NCBI GenBank assembly: GCA_034359265.1
Contig: CP136895.1
Coordinates: 38,644,001 to 38,708,000, forward strand
Reading direction: 5' to 3'
From: Canna indica
Taxonomy: Eukaryota > Streptophyta > Magnoliopsida > Zingiberales > Cannaceae
Length of the DNA: 64,000 bases
This document shows positions 21,954 to 33,900 of this stretch, piece by piece; the first letter of the stretch is position 1, and each line of letters starts with the position of its first letter. Below the pieces are notes generated by a model. That model made no database searches. It saw only the letters and a program-made list of their open reading frames with translations, and was not told where the DNA came from. Position numbers and translations under genes: made by a program.

Positions 21954-24326
21954 TGTTAGACCCCTAAAGCCCATGGATGGCCTAAATGTCGCACCTCGGG
22001 CACGGGCAGGCCATGGGCGTCCCAAACAGAGGTATTTTGATGGCAGGCGGAACAAAGACAACACATGTGCGTAATGGCATGAGCGTCACTCACGTCGCAT
22101 GGCGGCAAGCCGCGCGCACTATGGCGGGGCGCGGGCGTGCGTCACACGGCCATGGCGAGGCAAAGTCTCACAACGGGCGGGACATTTGATGATGTTGCAG
22201 AGCAGCGGGGTCTCGTGTGTGCAATGGCGCGGGGTTGTACGAGCGACGCAGGACCTTAGCGGGGAGCAAGCGCACATCGCACGGTCATGGCGAGGCAAAG
22301 CCCCGTGCGCAGCGTGGCGTGGGCAGGATCAAAGCATGGTTGCTCATTGGCGGGGCGACTCGTGCTCGCAAAGGCACAGGCGTGGCGGTGATTGCATCGG
22401 CCCATCCGGACTAGGGCCAAGGCAATGCGGAGCAATGCAAGCAACGGTGCGTGGAGCATGCACTACTGGCCTTGCACTGGGCCAAGATCAAGACTGGACG
22501 AGGCAAAACATGACTCAGGGGCATTTTACATGGTATCATCACACTTATGTAATCCTCTGTAGTGGGGCTTTGCGACTTACCATTGTTAGCCTTCTATAGA
22601 CTTACATTGGTAGGAAGGACTATAGTGATAGATGATACTTGGATTTATAGTTTTTCTCGGATTTTTCGATAAACTCATTAATAGTACCTAACATTTTGCC
22701 CTTTTTTGATTGATGTCAAAAGGGGGGAGAAAGGATAAGGTCACATTTATTTTATACTGCATATAGTTAGGGGGAGTTATGAACTTGGTATGCATATTGA
22801 TAGGGGGAGCATAGGTTAACTTATGTTTAAGCAATCTATATAGACTATCAAAACTCACAAATGTGTATCTCTTAAAATTGATGAATTTCATATTTTGTTT
22901 GTCATCATCAAAAAGAGGAAGATTGTTGGCCCAAGGGTTGTCTCTAGGCCTCGATCTCTATTTTGATGATAACAAACATGAAACTAATGTATTTGTGTAG
23001 TTTTGAGTTCAGGTTGAGATTACAATACGCGCGCGAAGTTCGCTTGGAGAAAAACAAAAAAATGGCTTTGAAAATGAGCTTGTAGATAACCTAGAGTTAG
23101 GATTAGAATCTATGTAATATGACTCTAAGAATCTATCATAACCTTGTAACGGAACCCGAAAACGAAGCGCACAAGAAAGAAACTTCAAATTCCAGCCAAC
23201 ATCCCAGATTCGGTCAACTGCCTGGTCGACCGACGGAAGCAAAAAAGGGGCAGAAAGGAGCAGCTCGGCATTCGGTCAACCGCCCGAAGCCAGAAAAGAA
23301 TAGAGGGAATTCGGTCGACCGGTCGACCAGGCGGTCGACCGAATGTGGCCAGAAAAGGGCAGTAGGCTCACGGTCATTCGGCGGTCCATTAGTCGGTCGA
23401 CCGGTGATCGACCGACGATCGATCGGCAAGCGACCGAACGTCGTCCAAATGGCAGAAAAACAACCGTTGGAGTGAACTGCCGAGTGAGGGGTTATAAATA
23501 TCCCTCACCAACCTTCATTAACCCTCTCTAACAACTCTCTAAAGCTTCCTAAGTGTGATTTAAGCCTTCCAAAGTTGATTTGCTCGCGCTTGCTTCTCCG
23601 ATCAACGATTTCTCTCAAGTACTCTTCTTCCCTCGACTCCGGCTTCGATTCGACCTCAACATCTTGTGGAGTTGGAGACCCCATTGAAGGCTTGGAAAAG
23701 AGCTCTTAGTTGTGGTTTACTCTTTAGCTCTTTTCATTGTAATTTTACTTGCTATTCGAACCCGTTTCTTCATTGTAAGCTTGGTAGGTGTGCTAGGTTA
23801 AACACTTTAAGGTTACCTTTGTAGAATTGTGTTTTGCCTAGGTGAATAGGTTTGAGGTGTTCTCAAATGGTTGAGAAGCGAGTCCTCGTTGTATTCAAAG
23901 GGAAACACAAAGTCTATAAAGGATTTGGTTAGAAATCCTTGGTGTAGAGCCAAGGTAGTGGAGTAAGCGATTGGTCGAACCATTATACTTACTTGTCTTT
24001 GCATTGCTTGTTTGATTGTGCTTATTTGCTATTTATTATTCATCGAGCATCTCTATCTAATAGCACATTGACTTGGTTGCATTAGAAATCGAATCTAAAC
24101 GAAATCAAATTGAACTATCTAGTAGCACATCTCTATCATCTATCTTGTTGTGAGTTGGTGAACCTCGACTTGGTACTCGCCCCTTGACGCTCCCAGTTCA
24201 CTGCGTACCTTCTACGACCTTGTGCGCAGAACATTGCGGAAGCAGAACAAGGGTGGCTAAGAGCAATGGGCTGCTCAGCGCCATCACAGAGTCAAAAATT
24301 TTGGGCGCAAAATTGACCCTGTGACA
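21954..24326 (+). mobile_element. chromovirus 3' LTR carrying a nested Sirevirus segment
   Basis: Starts TGTTAGACCCC at 21954 right after a purine tract (GTGGGGAAAG) and ends GTGACA at 24326. It matches the 5' LTR from 21954 to about 22530 and from about 24135 to 24326. The middle 16773-17180 equivalent (about 408 bp) is absent and replaced by 1.6 kb of Sirevirus 3' sequence. Confidence 0.9.
22531..24134 (+). mobile_element. Sirevirus (Ty1/copia) 3' region and LTR nested in chromovirus LTR
   Basis: Contains TTGATTGATGTCAAAAGGGG (22708), further purine-rich tracts TAGGGGGAG (near 22770 and 22801) and TTTGTCATCATCAAAAAG (22897) just before an LTR starting TGTTGGCCCAAGGG at 22924. Multiple polypurine tracts and the CATCATCAAAAAG motif are signatures of Sireviruses. 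The LTR runs to about 24129. It contains a cluster of GGTCGACC palindromes (23224-23430). No coding remains. Confidence 0.8.
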
Positions 24327-24331
24327 CATGC

Positions 24332-24607
24332 TTCCATGAGAGGGTAGGTATGTGGTTTACCACCTCATGATAATCTTAAATTCTAACATCGTCCTTCTCT
24401 TCCACACATTCTTCCCCGTGCAAGGCACCACCCAATTTTGATAATTTTTTACGAGGTCAAAAAATATAAAATCAAATTGTCGTCTATATTGGTCTAACAT
24501 GTCAAATAGGATAATATTATATTACAGATAAATTGAAGGTGACAATCTATTTTGTAGTAATGTGAATTACTATTATAATATTATCAAGTAATATACCAAA
24601 TGCAATC
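24332..24607. mobile_element. Harbinger-like MITE, right part
   Basis: Ends ATATACCAAATGCAATC followed by TTA (24608-24610). The reverse complement of the end (GATTGCATTTGGTAT) mirrors the left end at 16124. TTA target duplications and GG..CATTTGGTA-type termini fit the PIF/Harbinger (Tourist) group. It is non-coding. Confidence 0.65.
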
Positions 24608-26243
24608 TTAGAATTATTGGTAGCTAGTGATTGTGCCAAGGAGGGAGGAGCTATGCATGTGCATGAGTGTTCAACATATAGGTGACCAATCATAAGCGAA
24701 ATAGCAGTGTTTATCTATATCATTATTTGATCGTATGAGAAGGGAGGGGAGACAGAGGAGATGAGGGATAATTATTAGGAGAACATTTTCCCCATAATTT
24801 GCTATCACATTATACCCTCACCTCAAAAACATGATGTTGGTGGTTAAATAGCAATGTGTAATGAAAGTGGCATAATGCATAACAAAGAAAACCACAAGTG
24901 ATAAAAAATTATTAGAAAGGGTAAATGCAAAGAGTCTAAGGAGAGTATAATGAAATTTACCCTATAAAACAAAAAGTATATAGAAAAAATATTTCTCCTT
25001 TCCTTTTCTCTTCTAACAAAAGTAGCATTATTTCATCTTATTTCATTTAGAATGGAGCACAATAATCTCTAATTAATGACATTCTAAAAATGTGCTCAAA
25101 ATCATAGAGCCAACATAGATGAAGTTCATAATAATCAGCCATGGCAATGGAATTTGAGAAATAATTAGTGTCATTATGAACAACTTCTGTGATTGCAGAT
25201 GAATTAGTCAAACATCATTATTCTACGCATAGTAAAATACAGAAGATACACAACTCTCACAACTAATGTGTGCACAGTTATACAGAAAAATGTAGCAGCA
25301 TATGATAATCTACTCTTGGAGGTTCATTAGCTACATATGTAGATTTGTGATCATTCACACCATTTTTTTCCTAGCACTTCGACAATTATTCCCTTCCATC
25401 ATTATAATGAAGTACAGTTCATCCTTGTTAAGCAAAGTATGGTGATCTAGTTGAGACTTGAGAGAGACATCTTTAATTTCCACCTGAACAAGTGTAGATC
25501 ATACACTGCGCAGCCACCCCTGATGCAGTACAAGTTCAGTATAGATCATACAAAAATACGATTGATATATATATATATATATATAAAGTTGCAACCAGTT
25601 AAAACTGGCCCAGACTAGACAATCAGGTCTAGGTTTGACCCCAAAACCAATTTTTTGCCCAACTTGTTGAACCCGTCAAACCAAGGACTGGTGGTTGAAC
25701 GAGTTCACAGTCTGGTCTACGTTTAAAAGCATTTGTCGAATCTCGAGAATGATTTCAGCACCAAACGAAAAAAAATGAGGATGATTTGAGGGGCACACCT
25801 ATTCTGAATCTTCATGGAACCTTTTCTGAATCTTGATCCTACATTTCACTTTGGTGGACAACGAAATTCCCAAAGCTTCCTTTCATCAAAAGAATCGTAG
25901 GACACAAACTTTTCTGGAACTTTTTGCTTTTGGATCTTACATTCCATATCTCTACATGATGCTCCTACAGAATATTGCATCCTTGACATTGTGAGGAGCT
26001 ATTTTTCATTGGTAGCATGAGTGCCAATTTTTCTCGAAGTGCAAGCATCGGATTTCATCAAGATGAGATACTTGAGAGCAGCTCCAAATTGCAAATGCTA
26101 CACTTTTTTAACTATACAGGGTCATACCCTTGCACTTTGAAACCAAAAAGGCTAGAAAACTTATTGTGCTACCCAGTTGTATAAAATCACTTTCAACAGT
26201 ACCGCGCAGATCATTTGGTAGCAGGTTCGCAAGAGCATATCTT
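24608..26243. other. 3' flank of the kinesin gene, mostly unassigned
   Basis: AT-rich sequence downstream (minus strand) of the kinesin stop codon. The segment just below 26243 is presumably 3' UTR, though I see no decisive polyadenylation signal. A (TA)n run lies at about 25563-25585. No gene or transposon ends were recognised. Confidence 0.4.
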
Positions 26244-27928
26244 CTATTGCCAACGTTTTTGAAGCCTGGACTGCGATGGCATCACGACCTGGCTTATGTT
26301 TTTTCTTGAACCTGACATTGTAAGAGTAGTGTTAAGAAAAGAAAGAATCAAATAAACTTTTTTTCTTGAACCTGGCTTATGTTTTTTTCAGCTTAAGAGG
26401 GGTATTTAACTTTTCTACCTACCAGAATAAAGTGATTAGTTACTAATGCAAGTATAAGAAAATATAGTATTTCAAATAAAGTAGAAGAAATATGATTTCT
26501 AATGACATGTCAAAACTTGGGGATATGATTTGAACAAAGTAATTTCTTACCAATTCAACTATAAGAACAACAATGCTACACATGACAGTTGACTTCCAGG
26601 GGCATATGAAGTCAACCTTAATAGTTAATCTGCAAGTAAATCTAAAATATGGCCAATAACAATTGTTTGTCAACTACACTACATAGCTACAATATCCAAG
26701 AATCTAACTAAGCAGACAAATATTTTTCACATTAAGAGAGGATATTCCATCATCAACTTTGAACAAAAGGTGGCGCACCCAATTACTTCAATACTTGTCA
26801 AGTGAAACTTACTTGAAGACTTCAAAACATCTTTTGTCTTTGGCTGGGACATAGTGTTCTGTTCTTTCTTTTTTGGAGGCGCCTTAGGTATTTTTGCTGG
26901 AATACTAGGCCTGCATTAAATACCAAAAATCATCAACAAACCAAAAGTGTACTACACCACAGTTCTTTTTTTCTTGTGTGTGATAGTGGTTATGGTGCAC
27001 CACTGTTCTTTTTTTTTCTTTTGTGTGTGTGATAGTGGTTCTGGTGCAGTGGATGCTCCAAATGCAAATCGTTTGCATTTTTTGTTCTCCTCAATCTTTT
27101 TTCTTGCTTTCTTATTTTTTTTTCAAAACTTTATTTAGAGAAAAGGAGGGTTTTCCACCAAACATATTAAGATTAATAGGTTACACCACCAGAGGATGGT
27201 TTGATCAATACTTTTCATATCTAAAAAAAAGTTTAGTCCGATTCCCCTCTCTTTGTTCCCTCTGACTTTTTTTTTCGTAATTTTCATTCAGATGAATACT
27301 GCTAAATAATCAGGAAAGTTACAAACTAATCAGGGTACGAAAAACAGGAGGTACCTTCCATCACCAAAGGACATAAGTGCATGCAAGGATATAGTACTTA
27401 CGGTTTCGATTTGGAGGTTTCTGTTGGTTTCTTCTCTTCAGGGAAGAGGGTTAACTCAACAACACTGCTTATTGAACCATCTGTTTCTGTTCCCATGGAG
27501 AGTACACTATCAGATATATCACTTAAACGCTCTTCTGCATCTCCATCACCTATGCCCAAAATCTCTACATCTGCAGAATTCTGATCTGTTCTCCCTTCTG
27601 TTGGCAGGGTAAATATTTCCTTCTGGTGTTTGTTATCTTCTGGATACTTTTGAGACCTACATTCAGAATGATCTACATTCTCTGGATTATTCTCAGGTTT
27701 GGAGGTTACCTTATAGTTGCTCATTATCTTTCCACTCAACAATCTTGACTTCTGTTGCACTTTCCCATCTAAGGTTGAAATGCCCGTAGGAGAGGAGTAA
27801 TGTCTCAATGGACTGTTACTATGTCTTTCAGCTTTCTTACTAAGTGACGGCGATCTGAAAGCTTTTAGTTGCTTCAGCTGTTCAATCTCCTCATCTTTCC
27901 TCGCAATTGTATCTTTAAGTGATGATAC
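26244..27928 (-). other. KIN-14 exons 19-21: C-terminal tail
   Basis: Exon 19 (527 bp) begins [19 protein letters not shown], a short coiled coil after the motor, then Ser/Pro-rich sequence with acidic patches. Exon 20 is basic and Pro/Lys-rich ([16 protein letters not shown]). Exon 21 encodes the last 22 residues ending QKRWQ and the TAG at 26244-26246. I identified exons 20 and 21 by matching phases (2 and 1) and splice sites GTAAGT and TTGCAG-like; the last two exons are less certain than the motor. Confidence 0.75.
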
Positions 27929-30900
27929 CTGCATTGTTACATATAAACCAATAGCCGGACATAAAACATGATTATAGTTCATAAGATTTGATCTGAACTG
28001 AAAATCAGTGACTCAGGTGAATCAAGAATAGCATAATAACAAGTACTAGCCATCTCTCTTTTATTACATCAGAACTATGGTAGAAAGAATATATAGTTGA
28101 ATTTATAGCTCCATGTATTTTCTTTCAGTTGCATTCTCCTCATCAAGTGACAAATTTATAGCTTTATTGCAACAAATTTCCTATAGAACAAACGAGACGG
28201 CATATGCAACTCAAATGATTACTTGCCAGTGTTCAAGTTAGTTTCTTCTCAATATATTGTATACTCAACATTCTGCGTTAACCAATTCTAAGTTCCAAAC
28301 AAGTAAATTTAATCTGTAATATACATGGATAAGGGTAGAAAAGATGAACCAGTTCTTGGCTTGGATTTTTTGCACCTTGTATCCTTTCCAAAGAATGAGG
28401 GTCTGGGCCATTATTTTTCCTGGTGGTGAATAGTAGTATAGGTTTTTACCGCTTTATAAGGAAAGATTCAACGATAGCATCCACTAAATCAAAAACAAAA
28501 CTCTCCTTCTGGACTTGAATTAACAATATACAATAGAGAATTCTAGTGTCACTCTGAAGTCTGATCCATGTGTCATTCAGTGTCATTATAGGCTAATTGT
28601 TAGAGAAAAAATCTTTTGCATAAGATAATTTTTTGTGCCTTATATTCAAATTCCTTCATAAATTATTTCATAGAAACGGATAAAATAGAAAATCTATTTT
28701 GCAAATAAAATATTGCCTTTTGTCCAGACAAAAGTTTTCATATGATTGTCATAAATCAGAGTACACCTAAAATGACACCATCCAAGAATGGTACCTGTTC
28801 CATCAAGTCTCTGACTTCTTTGCCATCCTTTTGGCTCCTTGCTGCACCTAACTCCACCCCTGAAACTCTTTCAGCGAATTTTAAGGTACTTAAAGTCTCT
28901 GAATAAGATCCTACATCTGTATTTATATGTACAAACATAAGCGTCTTTGCATGTCCACCTGCATAAGAAAACAATTAGGGTGCAAACAAGCAGGAGGCAA
29001 GTTCATAAAGATGTGATAATCTAAAGAATAAAAAGAGAGACAAAGCACCTAAAGAACTTTGCAGTACTTGTGTAAGCTTGCTGTTTCTGTAGGGGACGTG
29101 GGTGCTTTTCTGTGATAGAGCAAATATAACATCCCCAAGTGCAGATAAAGATTTGTTGATATGTTGTGCTTCCTTGAGCCTGTCTCCTAGAACTTCTGAA
29201 CGATCAACTCTCTCACTTCCAGCAAGATCTACCAAATGAAGTGAACCATGCAATGTAGCTGCATTTTTCAAATCCATTCCTCGAACATGAACAGTGAGAA
29301 TACTGTACAAAAATCATATGGCTAAATAACTAAGTATGAAGATACTGAAATCATCGGAAAGTATAATATGTAAATGATCCGAAACTCGAACCTGTGTGAC
29401 CGGCTACTCCTATGATTCAAAGCAGTGGCACTGACAGCTCTGTTAGTTTGTCCAATTTGCATCAGTTCTAGCACATCTGAAGTTGAGTTAACAGGATGCA
29501 TGCTTGCATCAGGGACAGCAAGTCCTTTGGGTTGGGTAGTAATCACGATCCCAAGTGTGTGAAAGTTAAGGGAAAACAATCAACAGAACATTCAGGAAAA
29601 TGATTAAAAGTATTTCAAGAATATGATGAAGTCAAAAAAACTATCATAAAAGAACATGAAGTCAATGTAATAGCATTAGATTTAAATATCATATACATCG
29701 ACCTTCTTAATATTAAATGACAGGTTCTAGAACATTAAGATGATACTGAAAGCTGCAAAAGTAAGGATATCTCTTTTGTGAGCCATGGTCTGCAAGAAGA
29801 TCACGCACTTGCTCATTATAAATTTCTACCATCTGAACGACCACTTCATACATAAAGGCGTCTCTTCTACTTTGAGAAATATGAAAAAGGTCACTCAATG
29901 CTCGATAATTGACGCCCCAATCTTTTTCACATGCTCCAATTGGCCCTGTCTGGAAGAATAATTTTAATTCCACAATAGGGGTTACTAGTGAACAGAAACA
30001 GAGAAGTTTCCTTTCGGTAGGAACAACTTCATTGGAGTTTAAAAATAAAATATGATAAGTTTGGGTTTAGCCTACCATCGTGTAGGTTTTTCCTGATCCA
30101 GTCTGACCATAAGCAAAGATACAAACATTGTAACCATCAATAACAGATCGTATTAAGGGCCGAGTGTCCAGGAACACCTCCTCTACATATATGAAAATAA
30201 TCCTTTCAGACATGAATCATGGAATGATTATGAAGTTAAAAACTTAAAACATAATATGGCATGTTAATTCCGTGAAACTAAGAATTGAAGAAAACTACTA
30301 ATGAATATACTCCAAAAACATCATGGATACAAAATCAGAAAGTAAAGAGCTTAACAGCTATATGGTAAAAACCTTGAGTGGCAGAAGGACCAAAGACCTT
30401 GTTAAAGTTGAACACTTTTTGTCCTTTTCCTTGTTTACTTGGATTTACGAGAAGTAGTTCACCATTGTCACCAATATGCTCTATGGTTATTTGTTTTATG
30501 TTTTCTCCAGCAAGAAATGGCCTTATTCTACAATAAACCCTAATGTTTCCTGCCAAACATGTATAAGCAAACAGAGAATTTCGATGAGAATAGTATTAAA
30601 CTATTAAGGGTTAATAGCAAAAAAAAACACAAACTTCGACTGTTTTCCGATTTTTAGCACAAACTATTTCCATTAGCAAGACAATACACGAACTTAGGAT
30701 TTGTTATCCAGTTTGGGATACCCCGTCAATGTTAACATAAATGGCTCATCTGTCATGTTAACGACGATGATATGGCAAGTACTTATCCTACGTGGTCAGT
30801 ATTACTATTTTGCCCGTCGCCAACTGCTCATGTATGTTAACCGGGGACGGGCAAATTGGTAATTTTGCATGATCGTCTTCAACTATGGGTTCCAGCCAAC

Positions 30901-33900
30901 TGCTCATGTATGTTAATCGGGGACGGGCAAATTGGTAATTTTGCATGATCGTCTTCAACTATGGGTTCCAACACGGCGGCAACTAGGCCGGGTGGAAATG
31001 AGTTGTCGTCGTGGGTGGAGGCATCGCTGGAGGTTCGTCATGAGCTCAAACTAGGCAAGGAGGATCCTCCGTCGAGTTAAAATCTCCATGAGCCTACCTC
31101 GATTGTAGTGCCTCCCGCTTTAGTATTGCTTGAAGAAGATGTGGATGAGTAACTGTCGCCTGTGGAGCATTGCCTATTGACCATCAAGCGCGCTGGCCTC
31201 GTTGGACGGGGGATCGAAGGAAGGTTAAGTACATCGGGAGACAACGAGAGATGTTGTCGCCTGAGCAAGATAAGGTGGAGGACGAAGTCCGACATGACGA
31301 AGAGGTAGAGCAGCAGTCCTCTGAGAGGAAGAGAAAGCGTGAGATTGCTGAGGAAGAGAAAAAAGAAGAAAAAGAAGAAGAAAAAGGGAGAGAAGAAAGA
31401 GAAGCAAATCTGAGGCGACAAGAAGATTGCGAGAGGTTACGAGCAAAAACATGGGAGGGGAACGAAGGAACGTTGGTCCACTGAGAGGTACGAGGTGGCG
31501 AAATTGAGGCTGCTTGAGACAATGAAGGCGAAAGGTGCCGTGCTCGAAGTCACCGCTCCCGAAGCTCGCCCTCGAGAAGCAGATTTTTAATGAGAGCTAC
31601 TCCCTCGGCAAGTCCCTCCGCAACGCCGACCTCGCGAAGCTGGCCGCTCACGAGGCGGCCTAGGCCGCCATCAATCTGGTGCTCACGGCGGCGGACGTTG
31701 TAGTGGACCGGTTCTGCATGAGCTGGTGCGGCTCCCATGGAACGTCGCTCGCCACCTCTGGCGGTGGCCGGTTCGCCTAAATCTGGGTGGGCGACTCGGC
31801 GACGCGGTGCCCCGGCCAATGCGCGTGGCCCTTCCACCAGCCGATGTACAGCCCATTTGTCCATCATGATGAAGTTAAGAATGTGAAGGAGATGATGAAG
31901 GCTCCCGCTTCATATCGCAGCCCTAAATTAAAGACGACCCCGTTCCCGATTCACATACACGTGGGCAGAATGATAATTTGATTTAAAAATTTCACTCGAC
32001 TGATGGGTGCCATACCATTGCCATCCAGGACAAATATTTGTCACATCGTCGCCGTCGCCGTTAACGTGTTAACATTGATTAGGTATGCCTAATGGAATAA
32101 CGGATCCTAATTTCGTATATTGTCTTGCTAACAAAAATAATTTGCGCTAAAAATCGAAGAATGATCAAAGTTAGTGTTTTTTTTTTCTATTAACCCAATT
32201 ATTAATAGGCATTTACATGTTCAATGTTTACCTTTCAGTTCCTGGACCTCGTTATATAATTTCCGATTTTGTGCAAGAACTGAATGATAATTGTTTGCTG
32301 TTTCTGTTAATACTTTCAACTTTTCCCCTATATAAAATATAAAGAGATGATTTTTTGAAAAAAGTTAAGATATTAAGGTTGAAGTGTTAACTTGACAAGG
32401 GTTCTTACCAAGATTATTGAAATCTTCAAACCATCTCTTTTCTGTACCCACAACTTCATGCTTGATGGAATCAAAAGATAACCTCAAATCCTGGACCCAT
32501 ACAATGGTTGCTCATCTTTTTAAGTGGCACGTGGATAAAAGCTACAAAGAATAAGCATGAAATACCTGCACTGACCGAAGATGTAAATCTATGAAACGTT
32601 GGAAAACATGTTCCTTCTTATTCCAATTCTGATTTTTAGATTCTGCATCTGCCTCTATTTCTTTTCTTCTCTTTCTTGATTCTAACAAAAGGGATTCAGC
32701 CTCCTTTAACCTTCTATTTAACTCCATTTGAGAATCTACAGCTCTAATTTCCTGCTGGTGGAACTGTTCTTCATATGACTTTTTCATGGTTTCTAGATTC
32801 TGCATAAGTTCCGAAATTATTTTTTCACAATTTCCCTTCTCCTTCATTAGTCTAACCAAATCATCTTCAGCATGTTTCTTCTTCTCTTCAATCCGGGACT
32901 TCTCTTCCTGCAGAGAAAAAAATATTTGAAAATCCATGTGGCAATTTTTTTTCCAAATTGATCTGGTAATAATAGAAAAACTTAAAAGGATATCAAATTA
33001 AATGATTCCCTAGTTACATTATGGGCATCATTAAATATGTTATACCATTATTCAAAAACCGAGGAATTGATTACTTTTATTGAAGGCAGTGATGAGTGAT
33101 GACAATGGTCATCCCCCTACCACTAATGAGGTTTTTGATGCTCATATTGTTTCTAGTCAAAGAAGCACTAAAGTCGGAAGAGAAAGATCATTTGCTTCTT
33201 TTGCAAGGAAAAGGGGTATTAAAAAGAATTGTCTTTCATTGAAGAAAAATGACAATAAGAGGAAGAATGCTTCAAAGTCCTCTATCGAATCAAGTGAAGC
33301 ATCCTCTTGTCATGACTACGAAGCCACATTCAAGGTTTGTCTCATGGGTACCCATGAAGAGGTGCATTCCCCTACTTCTAGTTATGTTCGAAACTTTGAT
33401 GATAATGATAGTAACTCTAGTACTTCTAACTCTCTTGATACGTCCTATGATAACCCCTAGAAGAATGCAAGAAAATGTATGTCATGCTCATGAAAACTAA
33501 TAAAGAAAATAGGAAAATTAAAAAGGAAAAGTTGAAATTCAGTAGTCATGTGCATCAACTTGAATTAGAGAATTGATAGATTTAAAAATGATTTGAAGTT
33601 TTTAAGTGAAAATTTCATTAATGATTTGAAAATGGAAATCAAAGATTTGAAAAATAAAAATAATGATTTGGAAATTGAGAATGATGAATTGTTAAATGAG
33701 AATTCGAAAAATTAAAAATGAAAATGAAAATTTGACTTTTCAAATTAAGTCATTAAATGATAACATGCTTGCCCTTAAAAGTGAAATATCCATTTTGAAC
33801 TTAAAAGTAAATGCATTGAAAAATGTTCCCATCAAGAATGCACATGTTTCATGTACTTCTTTTACTAGGTATTCTAGACCTATGGCACATCATATGCTTT

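Larger units (their letters stand above)
30608..32196. mobile_element. Pack-MULE in KIN-14 intron 12
   Basis: 1,589 bp. Left end GGGTTAATAGCAAAAAAAAA, right end (reverse complement) GGGTTAATAGAAAAAAAAAA. The inverted repeats extend beyond 100 bp, with TTAGCAAGACAATA in both. Flanks AACTATTAA (30599-30607) and AATTATTAA (32197-32205) form a 9-bp target duplication with one mismatch. Long TIRs with 9-bp duplications define Mutator-like elements. There is no transposase; the interior has host-gene-like GC-rich sequence, so it is a Pack-MULE. Confidence 0.88.
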
